From Mycobacterium aquaticum (GTDB lineage: Bacteria; Actinomycetota; Actinomycetes; Mycobacteriales; Mycobacteriaceae), in contig NZ_MVHF01000024.1 in the NCBI RefSeq assembly GCF_002086485.1, forward strand, positions 1-64,000: 64,000 bases of DNA. Direction: 5' to 3'. Positions 33,853-44,008 of the stretch are shown one piece after another; positions within the stretch are counted from its first letter, which is position 1, and each line of letters opens with the position of its first letter. A model generated the notes under the pieces. That model had not been told where the DNA came from. It made no database searches and worked only from the letters and a program-made list of their open reading frames with translations. The position numbers were made by a program, and so were the translations under genes.

Positions 33853-34482
33853 GTGACACCGGTCCGGCCCTACCGCGGCATCGAAGCAACCGCTCGCCTC
33901 GCCCAGCGGCGTCGTCAGTTGCTGACGGCGGGGCTCGATCTGCTCGGCGCCGAAGGAGCCGAGGCCACCGACTTGACGGTGCGCGCAGTCTGCGGCCAGG
34001 CCGGACTGGCCGCGAGGTACTTCTACGAGAGCTTCACTGACAAAGACCACTTCGTCGCGGCCGTCTACGACTGGGTCATCGGCGACATCGCCACCTCCAC
34101 CCAGGCCGTCGTGGCGGCGGCACCGCTGGCCGAACAGACCGGCGCCGCGATGCGCAACATCGTGCGAACCATCGCAGAGGACCCGCGGGTGGGCAGGCTC
34201 TTGTTCAGCAGCGAACTCGCCAACGAGATGCTGGCCCGCAAGCGGGTCGAATCCACCACGTTCTTCGCCATGCTGCTCGGCCAGCACGCCGAGGCGGCGC
34301 TGAACCTCGAAGAAAACGAACATCTCAGAGCCACAGCGCATTTCGCCGTCGGCGGGGTGGCCCAGACCATCAGCGCATGGCTGGCGGGCGAGCTGCGGCT
34401 GAGCCCCGAGCAACTCGTTGAGCAACTACGGTTGATGCTCGACGGACTGGCGGGCATCGAGTCGCAGCGAAAGGTGCCGTGA
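33853..34482 (+). CDS. TetR-family transcriptional regulator
   Basis: A 209-residue TetR protein when started at GTG 33853; the frame is open to 33793 but the upstream part overlaps the operator. The N-terminal helix-turn-helix is RRRQLLTAGLDLLGAEGAEATDLTVRAVCGQAGLAARYFYESFTDKDHF. The C-terminal ligand domain is variable. It probably represses the divergent MpaB-like oxygenase and itself, and its stop overlaps the start of the AraC-type gene (GTGA), so both regulators are made from one mRNA. The inducing ligand is unknown. Confidence 0.85.
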   Translation: MTPVRPYRGIEATARLAQRRRQLLTAGLDLLGAEGAEATDLTVRAVCGQAGLAARYFYESFTDKDHFVAAVYDWVIGDIATSTQAVVAAAPLAEQTGAAMRNIVRTIAEDPRVGRLLFSSELANEMLARKRVESTTFFAMLLGQHAEAALNLEENEHLRATAHFAVGGVAQTISAWLAGELRLSPEQLVEQLRLMLDGLAGIESQRKVP

Positions 34483-35285
34483 GCGGCCCCCAGCTGTTCC
34501 GGCCCAGCGCAGCGCTGGCGTCGCACGTCGACTTCTTCGGCTACTGGGATCGCGCCCGCGGGCCGACGCATCGCAGCCGGGCACTGCCCCGCGGGGCGGC
34601 CACGGTGATCATCGACCTCAGCCCGCGCCAGCAGGTCGATTTCTACGCCGCCGACGGCACCACGCGCCTCGACGTACCGCCCGCCTTCATCGCAGGAGCG
34701 GGCAGCATCTCGTATGTCACCCAGATCGACACTGCCCAAACCGTTTTGACGATCCACTTCCGGCCCGGGGTGATATTCGCCGCTGAGCTGAGCGACTTGG
34801 AGAACAGCTGTGTGGCGCTGACCGACGTCTGGGGTTCGGCCGGAGCCGGCCTGCACGCGCGGCTGCTCGACGCATCATCGCCTACGTCCCGCATCGCACT
34901 CGTGGAACAGTTTCTGTTACCCAGGATCCGGCCACGGCATGCCGAGGTGAGCGCGGTGCTCGCCGCCGCTGAACGCGACCCGTCGATGCGTGTCGCGCAA
35001 GCCGTTGCGCTGACCGGACTTTCGCCGAAGCGCCTGATCGCGCTGTTCCGCAGCGAGGTGGGATTACCGCCCAAGGCGTACCTGCGGGTGCGGCGACTGC
35101 AAGCCTCGTTGCGCCTACTCGACGGTGGCGCGACCCGCGGCGCTGACGTCGCCGCGCTCCTCGGTTACTTCGATCAAGCCCATTTCGCTAGGGAATTCCG
35201 GGAATTCACCGCGATGACGCCCAAGCAGTACGCGCACCGGCGCATGTGGCTGCCCAGCCACGTCGGGCTCAGTAACCCGTCGTAG
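34479..35285 (+). CDS. AraC-family transcriptional regulator
   Basis: A 268-residue protein with an N-terminal sensing domain (FRPSAALASHVDFFGYWDRARG... FRPGVIFAAELSDLENSCVALTDVWG) of the kind found in many actinobacterial AraC proteins, and a C-terminal double helix-turn-helix: VAQAVALTGLSPKRLIALFRSEVGLPPKAYLRVRRLQASL and ADVAALLGYFDQAHFAREFREFTAMTPKQY. GTG 34479 overlaps the TetR stop by four bases. Such regulators often activate neighbouring genes; targets here could be the MpaB-like gene or lie elsewhere. Confidence 0.85.
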   Translation: MSGPQLFRPSAALASHVDFFGYWDRARGPTHRSRALPRGAATVIIDLSPRQQVDFYAADGTTRLDVPPAFIAGAGSISYVTQIDTAQTVLTIHFRPGVIFAAELSDLENSCVALTDVWGSAGAGLHARLLDASSPTSRIALVEQFLLPRIRPRHAEVSAVLAAAERDPSMRVAQAVALTGLSPKRLIALFRSEVGLPPKAYLRVRRLQASLRLLDGGATRGADVAALLGYFDQAHFAREFREFTAMTPKQYAHRRMWLPSHVGLSNPS

Positions 35286-35532
35286 CGGTCGCCTCGTTCA
35301 TCGCGCCGCGTTCTCGGGCGCAGGAGAACACCTGGCCCTTGGAGCCACTGATACCACTGATCTCGATCACCGTGCCCTGGTCGAATTCGGTGTCCAGGCA
35401 GGCGAATCGGCCCTCGGCACTGGTGCCGGGCAGGTGCCTACTTTCCCGTGAGGCCCGTACGTACGTTGCGCGGCAACGGTTTTGCGTCAGTCGGTTTCGT
35501 GACGAGTCGATTTGACGACCAATGGCATCCAT
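35269..35532 (-). CDS. Small hypothetical protein
   Basis: An 87-codon frame from ATG 35532, preceded by GAGGAGCGG at a suitable distance. The C-terminal half (RFACLDTEFDQGTVIEISG followed by KGQVFSCARE) has a two-cysteine layout like short DUF1496-type proteins, and this is the only reason to think it is real. The N-terminal half is basic and has no motif, and no signal peptide is visible. The end overlaps the AraC gene by 17 bp. The remaining bases up to 35795 show no gene. Confidence 0.4.
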   Translation of the reverse strand: MDAIGRQIDSSRNRLTQNRCRATYVRASRESRHLPGTSAEGRFACLDTEFDQGTVIEISGISGSKGQVFSCARERGAMNEATATTGY

Positions 35533-35795
35533 GTGCCGGAACCGCTCCTCGTACACGCGCCGAAGTCTCTGCGCCGTGAGTCTCACCTCGGCGAGACGAG
35601 CGCATCCGTAGTGCGATGCAGGCCGAACACGGAATGTGTTGGGGATCACAAATACCACTTGACCATGCCCCACACCACACTTACGATTTTCGATGAACGG
35701 AGATAATTTTCCGCGATACGAAAAAGTGATCGACGCCACAGCAAGGGAGCAGCTTTGCGCATCACGCTCGGACCAAATCAGTACGGGAAGGTGGA

Positions 35796-35828
35796 AAACC
35801 GGGTGGCGCGCCTTTGCACGCCCGGTTT
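35796..35828 (+). promoter_or_regulatory. Leader hairpin before the purine permease
   Basis: AAACCGGG (35796-35803) pairs perfectly with CCCGGTTT (35821-35828), enclosing 17 bases, 27 bp before the permease ATG. A perfect 10-bp palindrome GGTAATTACC (35846-35855) then touches the start codon. Together they suggest control at the leader or by a DNA-binding protein. I could not match the leader to a riboswitch class I know. Confidence 0.45.
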
Positions 35829-35855
35829 CTGCTGAGGACGGCGACGGTAATTACC

Positions 35856-37790
35856 ATGACTAAATCCAGTGCCGCGAGCGTTGATGTAAAGCGCCCGCAG
35901 AAGCACCCAGTCGATGAGATCCTGCCGGTCCCGAAACTTGCGGTGTACGGCTTTCAACACGTGCTGGCGTTCTATGCCGGCGCGGTCATCGTCCCGATCC
36001 TCCTGGCAAATTCGATAGGGCTGACCACCACCCAGCTCATCCATCTGATCAACGCGGATCTGTTCACCTGTGGCATCGCCTCGATCATCCAGTCTGTCGG
36101 GTTCTGGAAGGTCGGCGTGCGGCTACCGCTGCTGCAGGGAGTCACCTTCACCGCGGTCTCACCGATGATCGCCATCGGCATGGCCGCAGGCGGCGGCGTC
36201 GACGGGCTGCTGGTGATCTACGGTGCAGTCATTGTGGCCGGGCTGTTCACCTTCCTGATCGCCCCGTTCTTCTCCAAGCTGATCCGCTTCTTCCCGCCGG
36301 TCGTGACAGGCTCGGTGATCACCATCATCGGTATCGCGCTGCTGCCGGTGGCCGCGGCGGACGCGGCTGGCGGGGCCGGGCCAACCCTTGAGCCGACCAG
36401 CGCCAAGAACATGGCATACGCGATGGGCACGCTGGCTCTGATCGTCATCATCCAGCGCGTGTTCAAGGGGTTCATGGCCACGGTCGCGGTGCTGACCGGC
36501 CTGGTCGTCGGGACCGTGGTGGCCTGGATCCTGGGCGACGCCCACTTCAGCGACGTGGCCATCTCGTCCTGGTTCGGCGTGACCACGCCGTTCTACTTCG
36601 GTTGGCCGAAGTTCGCGCTGGCCGCCGTCGTCTCGATGATCGTGGTGATGCTGATCACCGCCGTCGAGACCACCGGTGACGTGTTCGCCACCGGCGAGAT
36701 CGTGGAGAAGCGGATCGTGCGCGAGGACATCGCCCGCGCGCTGCGCGCCGACGGCCTGTCCACCATGATCGGCGGCGTCCTGAACTCGTTCCCGTACACC
36801 TGCTTTGCCGAGAACGTCGGATTGGTTCGGCTGACCCGGATCAAGAGCCGTTACGTGGTGGCCTCGGCCGGGTTGATCATGATCGTCCTCGGCCTGCTGC
36901 CAAAGGCGGCGGCAATCGTGGCCGGCATCCCGCACCCAGTGCTCGGTGGGGCCGCGCTGGCCATGTTTGCCACGGTGGCCGTGGTCGGCTTCCAGACACT
37001 GTCCAGGGTGGACTTCCATGACCACCGCAACGTGGTCATCGTGGCCACCAGCGTTGGCCTGGCCATGTACGTGACCGTCCAGCCCGACGTTGCCAAGGCA
37101 GTGCCACAGTGGGCACAGATCATCCTGGGCAGCGGGATCACCCTGGGCAGCATCACCGCGATCGTGCTCAACGTGGTGTTCCACCACATCGGCAAGGGTC
37201 GTGGCCCGGCCGTGGCCGGCACACCCGGCGAGAACCTGGTACGGCTGTCCGAAGTGAACAACATGTCATCCGAGGAGTTCGTGCGCACCTTCTCGAAGTT
37301 GTTCCAGGGCCCGGACTGGGTGGTTGAGCGGGCCTACGCCCGGCGCCCGTTCAGCGACACCAACCACCTGCGCCGGTCGTTCCAGGAGGCGCTGTTCGCG
37401 GCCACGCCGGAGGAGCAGGCGCAGCTCATCAATTCCTACCCCGATCTCGGGGCGGTGTCGGTGGCCATGGGCGTGGAGGGTGACGCTTCCCAGGCCGACC
37501 AGTCGGTGCTGGGGCTGACCCGGCTCGCCGAGGCGGAGCACCAGGAGTTGGCGGCGCTGACAAAGGCCTACCGGGACCGATTCGGCTTCACACTGATCAT
37601 GGCCGTGCGCGACAACGCGAATATCGACCAACTGCTGAGCCACGGCTGGGAGCGACTGAACAACTCGCCGACCCAGGAACACGCGGCCGCGCTGATCGAG
37701 ATCGCGAAGATCGCCACCTACCGATTCGACCGGCTGGTGGCCGACGCGAACCCGATCCACTCCGCCCGGTCCCGGCGTCTCGACACCTGA
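35856..37790 (+). CDS. NCS2 purine permease fused to OHCU-decarboxylase-like domain
   Basis: A 644-residue fusion. Residues about 25-460 are a nucleobase:cation symporter-2 (xanthine/uracil permease family) with about fourteen hydrophobic segments and the signature around AVETTGDVFATGEIV. Residues about 470-644 resemble OHCU decarboxylase, the last enzyme from urate to S-allantoin (AYARRPFSDTNHLRRSF, YRDRFGFTLIMAV, RLNNSPTQEHAAALIEIAKIA). In the usual enzyme the loop reads HPDL with a catalytic His; here it is YPDL, and the following E-Q is D-Q, so activity is doubtful. ATG 35856 is preferred to an upstream GTG/TTG frame that runs into the hairpin. It is first in the purine operon, 41 bp before the deaminase gene. 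Confidence 0.88.
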   Translation: MTKSSAASVDVKRPQKHPVDEILPVPKLAVYGFQHVLAFYAGAVIVPILLANSIGLTTTQLIHLINADLFTCGIASIIQSVGFWKVGVRLPLLQGVTFTAVSPMIAIGMAAGGGVDGLLVIYGAVIVAGLFTFLIAPFFSKLIRFFPPVVTGSVITIIGIALLPVAAADAAGGAGPTLEPTSAKNMAYAMGTLALIVIIQRVFKGFMATVAVLTGLVVGTVVAWILGDAHFSDVAISSWFGVTTPFYFGWPKFALAAVVSMIVVMLITAVETTGDVFATGEIVEKRIVREDIARALRADGLSTMIGGVLNSFPYTCFAENVGLVRLTRIKSRYVVASAGLIMIVLGLLPKAAAIVAGIPHPVLGGAALAMFATVAVVGFQTLSRVDFHDHRNVVIVATSVGLAMYVTVQPDVAKAVPQWAQIILGSGITLGSITAIVLNVVFHHIGKGRGPAVAGTPGENLVRLSEVNNMSSEEFVRTFSKLFQGPDWVVERAYARRPFSDTNHLRRSFQEALFAATPEEQAQLINSYPDLGAVSVAMGVEGDASQADQSVLGLTRLAEAEHQELAALTKAYRDRFGFTLIMAVRDNANIDQLLSHGWERLNNSPTQEHAAALIEIAKIATYRFDRLVADANPIHSARSRRLDT

Positions 37791-37831
37791 CCCGTCGACG
37801 TCGACACTGAGACACATTGGAAGGCAACAGG

Positions 37832-39247
37832 ATGACATCGGCTGCGGGATCTACCGTGCCACCTGCCCGCACCATCCTCGACGGTGCCGCCGTGGTGACC
37901 ATGGACGGCGCACGGACCGAGCACCCGACCGGGCACGTGGTGATCGAGAACGGCCGGATCGTGGCGGTCGGGTCGGGTCGGGCTCCGGCGGAGCTGGACG
38001 GCACGCGCATCGACGTGACCGGCTGCCTGGTCACTCCGGGTCTGGTGAATACCCACCACCATCTCTACCAATGGGTGACCCGGGGGCTGGCCGTCGACGA
38101 CGGCCTGTTCGGCTGGCTGACCACGCTGTACCCGGTCTGGGGCGGCATCGACGAGGACATCGTCGGGGCCGCGGCAGCCGCCGGCCTGACCTGGCTGGCC
38201 CGCACGGGCTGCACCACCTCGACTGATCACCACTATGTGTTCCCAGCCGACGGCGGGGACGTACTCGGTGCGGAGATTCACGCGGCCCGCCGGGTCGGTC
38301 TGCGCTTCATGCCTACGCGCGGTTCGATGGATCTCGGTCGCCGCGACGGAGGATTGCCGCCCGACCACGTCGTCGAGGACATCGACACCATCCTGGCCGC
38401 GAGCGTCGCCGCGATCGACACGCACCACGACCCGGGCCCCGACTCGATGCTGCGCATCGGGCTCGCGCCGTGCTCGCCGTTCTCGGTGACCGGGGACCTG
38501 CTGCGGCAATCCGCAGCTCTCGCCCGGGACAAGGGGGTGCGTCTGCACACCCATCTCGCGGAGACCATCGACGAGGAGGACTTTTGCCGGGAGCGGTTCG
38601 GTCGCACCCCGGTCGAGTACATGGAGACGCTGGACTGGCTGGGTGACGACGTCTGGCTGGCCCACGGCATCCACTTCGACGACCCGGCCATCAAGAAGCT
38701 GGCGGCCGCCGGGACCGGCGTCGCGCACTGCCCGTCGTCCAACGCCCGGCTCGGCGCCGGCATCGCGCGCACCGCCGACCTCCGCGCGGCCGGGGTTCCG
38801 GTCGGCCTCGGCGTGGACGGCGCGGCCAGCAATGAGGCCTGCTCGCTGATCGAGGAGGTCCGGCACGCCCTGCTGTTCGCCCGCGCCCGCGGCGGCCCGC
38901 AGGCGCTGGCGGTGCGGGACGCGCTCGAGCTGGCCACCATCGGCGGGGCCCGGCTGCTCGGCTGGGATGACCAGATCGGATCGCTCGAGCCGGGCAAGCT
39001 GGCCGACATCGCGGTGTGGCGGGTCGACGGTCTCGGGCACGCCGACGTTGTGGACCCGGTCGCCGCCCTGGTGTTGGGCGCGGCCCCGCCACTTGAACTG
39101 CTCATGGTCGGCGGCCGAACAGTGGTCGAGCGGGACCGCGTGGTCACCGTCGACGAGCACGCACTCACCCAATCCGCGGTCCGCGCACACCGCACGCTCC
39201 TGGCTCGCGCGAGTACCGTGACCTGCAAGGAAGGAACGGCGTCATGA
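37832..39247 (+). CDS. 8-oxoguanine deaminase-like amidohydrolase
   Basis: A 471-residue COG0402 amidohydrolase. Metal ligands are in LVNTHHHLYQ, LHTHLAETIDEE, AHGIHFDD and GVDGAASNEACSLIEEV, the last being typical of the 8-oxoguanine/atrazine-chlorohydrolase-like branch as distinct from classical guanine deaminases. Deamination of 8-oxoguanine gives urate directly, which suits its place between the permease and xanthine dehydrogenase. Other close relatives act on isoxanthopterin or triazines, so the substrate needs testing. ATG 37832 follows GGAAGG; the stop overlaps the next gene (ATGA). Confidence 0.82.
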   Translation: MTSAAGSTVPPARTILDGAAVVTMDGARTEHPTGHVVIENGRIVAVGSGRAPAELDGTRIDVTGCLVTPGLVNTHHHLYQWVTRGLAVDDGLFGWLTTLYPVWGGIDEDIVGAAAAAGLTWLARTGCTTSTDHHYVFPADGGDVLGAEIHAARRVGLRFMPTRGSMDLGRRDGGLPPDHVVEDIDTILAASVAAIDTHHDPGPDSMLRIGLAPCSPFSVTGDLLRQSAALARDKGVRLHTHLAETIDEEDFCRERFGRTPVEYMETLDWLGDDVWLAHGIHFDDPAIKKLAAAGTGVAHCPSSNARLGAGIARTADLRAAGVPVGLGVDGAASNEACSLIEEVRHALLFARARGGPQALAVRDALELATIGGARLLGWDDQIGSLEPGKLADIAVWRVDGLGHADVVDPVAALVLGAAPPLELLMVGGRTVVERDRVVTVDEHALTQSAVRAHRTLLARASTVTCKEGTAS

Positions 39248-40700
39248 CGACACCCAGTGTCACGGTCAACGGTGAAAAGCGCCCGGTCGTCGATATCGAG
39301 CCGTACGTCACCGCATTGGACTGGCTGCGCGATCAAGGGCTGACGGGCGCCAAAGAGGGCTGCGCCGAAGGCGAGTGCGGCGCCTGCTCAATCATGGTGA
39401 CCCGGCCCGACGGGGATGGCCGCACCCGGTGGACCGCGCTCAACGCGTGCCTGGTGCCGGTGCTGCTGTTGGACGGCCAGGAGGTGGTGACGGCCGAGGG
39501 TCTCGGCAAGCCGGGTGCTCTGCACCCGGTGCAGGAGGAGATGGCGCATCGCGGCGGCTCCCAATGTGGCTACTGCACGCCCGGCTTCATCTGCTCGATG
39601 GCCGCCGAGTACTACCGGCCGGACCGCGCCCCGACCGACCCCAGCAGCAACGGCCATCAGGCAGCCGATCACGAGCACGGGCCGAACGGGTTCGATCTGC
39701 ACGCGCTGAGCGGAAACCTGTGCCGGTGCACCGGATACCGCCCGATCCGGGATGCCGCCTATGCGTTGGACGTTCCGGCCGCTGACGACCCGTTCGTGCA
39801 GCGCTGCGCGACGCCGGCGCCTACCGCGCCTGCCACCCGGGTGCGGGTCGGCGACACCGAATTCGTCCGACCCGCCGACCTGGCCGCGGCGGTCGCGCTG
39901 CTGGCCGAGCGGCCGGACGCCACCGTGATCGCCGGCTGCACCGACTGGGGCGTCGAGGTCAACCTGCGAGGCACCCGTGCCCCGTTCGCGGTGGCCGTCG
40001 ACCGGCTCCCTGAGTTGCGCACCTTCGAGGTCGGCCCTTCCGAAATCGAGCTCGGTGCGGCGCTCACCCTGTCCGAAGCCGAGCGGCTGCTGGCAGGGCG
40101 GATCCCGCTGTTGGACCAGCTGTGGCCGCAGTTCGCGTCCCGGCTGATCCGCAACGGCGCGACCCTTGGCGGCAACCTGGGCACCGCCTCGCCCGTCGGT
40201 GACGCCCCGCCTGCGCTCCTGGCCCTGGAGGCGACGCTGGTCCTGGCCGGACCAGGCGGCGAGCGCGAGGTCGCGCTGGCCGACTACTTCACCGGCTACC
40301 GACAGACGGCGAAACAGCCCGCCGAGCTGATCCGGGCGGTACGCATCCCGCTGCCGTTGGCCTCGATGGTTGCCTTCCACAAGATCGCCAAGCGACGGTT
40401 CGACGACATTTCCAGCGTGGCCATCGCGTTCGCCCTTGAGGTCGCCGAAGGTGTCGTCGAACGCGTCGCCATCGGCCTCGGCGGGGTGGCGGCGACCCCG
40501 ATTCGGGCCACCGCCACCGAGGACGCGCTGCGCGGTCGCCCGTGGACCGCTGACATCGCACGGGAGGCCGCCGCCGTGCTCGGCCGCGAGGGCACCCCCA
40601 TCGACGACCACCGGGCCAGTGCCGCATTCCGCGCGGCGATGCTCGAGCAGTCGCTGCTCAAGTTCCACGCCGAATCTGCAGTACCAGAGGGGAAAGCGTC

Positions 40701-40704
<4 letters not shown>
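39244..40704 (+). CDS. xdhA: Xanthine dehydrogenase iron-sulfur/FAD subunit
   Basis: A 486-residue subunit. Residues 1-~180 hold two [2Fe-2S] clusters: the plant-type site GCAEGECGACSIMV and the second site SQCGYCTPGF ... GNLCRCTGYRPI. Residues ~200-486 are the FAD-binding domain (VIAGCTDWGVEVNL, and IRNGATLGGNLGTASPVGD). It passes electrons from the molybdenum centre of the next protein to NAD or another acceptor. The start overlaps the deaminase stop and the end overlaps xdhB by four bases, so subunits are made in step. Confidence 0.9.
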
Positions 40705-43091
<2,387 letters not shown>

Positions 43092-43093
43092 CC

Positions 43094-44008
43094 ATGCACT
43101 GGATGAGCGCGATGGCGCGGCTGCGTGAGCAGCGGGTGCCGGCGGTGCTGGTCACCGTTTCGGCCGTGCGCGGGCATGCGCCCCGGGAGGCCGGCGCGAA
43201 GATGCTCGTATCCGCACACGAGTGCTGGGGCAGCATCGGGGGCGGCAACCTCGAGCAGTCCGCGCTGCTCGCGGCGCGCGAGTTGCTGACCGCGGGCCGC
43301 CGGGAGCCGGAGACCCAGACCTGGGGCCTCACCGAACGGGCTCCGGCCAAGCACGGCGTCCAGTGCTGCGGCGGTGAGGTGAGCGTGCTGTTCGAGCCGC
43401 TGCACCCGGTACCTGCGGTGGCGATCTTCGGGATGGGTCACGTCGGCTGTGAGCTGGCCCGGATCCTGGCCCGCCACGACATCGAGCTGCACCTGGTGGA
43501 CTCCCGCGCGCGGCACGTCGAGCCGGAGCGGTTGGCCGCGCTCACCGTCGATGCCGAGGCCCGGGTGCACACCCACCACGCGGTGGTGCCGGAGCTGGTG
43601 CTCGGCGAGCTGCCGGCCGGCTGCCACGTGCTGCTCATGACCCACGACCACGCCGAGGACATCGCGCTCTGCGACGCCGCCTTGTGCTGCGGACATCTGG
43701 GCTCGATCGGTCTGATCGGGTCTTCGGTGAAGTGGCGCCGGTTCGCCAAGCGGCTGTCTGAGGAAGGCCACGGCGAGGCGGCGCTGGCTCGCATCACCAC
43801 ACCGATCGGGCTTCCGGAGATCACCGGTAAGGAGCCGGCGACCATCGCGGTGAGCGTGGCCGCCGACCTGTTGTTGCGGTTCCAGCGCGAACGTCCGGCG
43901 AGTACCGACCGCACGCGAGGAGGACGAGATACCGACCGCACGCGAGGAGGACGAGATACCGAGGTGAGCGCCGAGGTGAGCTCCGAGGAAGCGGAGGTGA
44001 CCCGATGA
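43094..44008 (+). CDS. xdhC: Xanthine dehydrogenase accessory protein XdhC
   Basis: A 304-residue XdhC/CoxI protein. The N-terminal part has VTVSAVRGHAPREAGAKMLV and GSIGGGNLEQSALLAARELL, and the second domain is a Rossmann fold (VAIFGMGHVGCELARILARHDIELHLVDSR). XdhC binds the molybdenum cofactor, helps its sulfuration and inserts it into XdhB. The C-terminal 35 residues are unusual: a 9-residue TDRTRGGRD unit appears twice because a 27-nt repeat lies in frame. ATG 43094 follows the xdhB stop closely, and the stop overlaps the guanine deaminase start. Confidence 0.9.
   Translation: MHWMSAMARLREQRVPAVLVTVSAVRGHAPREAGAKMLVSAHECWGSIGGGNLEQSALLAARELLTAGRREPETQTWGLTERAPAKHGVQCCGGEVSVLFEPLHPVPAVAIFGMGHVGCELARILARHDIELHLVDSRARHVEPERLAALTVDAEARVHTHHAVVPELVLGELPAGCHVLLMTHDHAEDIALCDAALCCGHLGSIGLIGSSVKWRRFAKRLSEEGHGEAALARITTPIGLPEITGKEPATIAVSVAADLLLRFQRERPASTDRTRGGRDTDRTRGGRDTEVSAEVSSEEAEVTR
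43900..43952. repeat. 27-nt tandem repeat in the 3' end of xdhC
   Basis: Two copies (43900-43925 and 43926-43952) differ by one base of length and share CCGACCGCACGCGAGGAGGA. From 43904 to 43957 the repetition is exact with period 27, and it is translated in frame as a repeated 9-residue unit. The core GCACGCGAGGAGGA also appears before tam at 12.6 kb. It lies 53 bp before the guanine deaminase start. Confidence 0.85.

Noticed and set aside
35700..35855. Known riboswitch class (guanidine, purine, ZTP, cobalamin) before the purine permease
   Set aside because: I compared the leader with the conserved core patterns I remember and none fitted. Only the hairpin and palindrome are reported.
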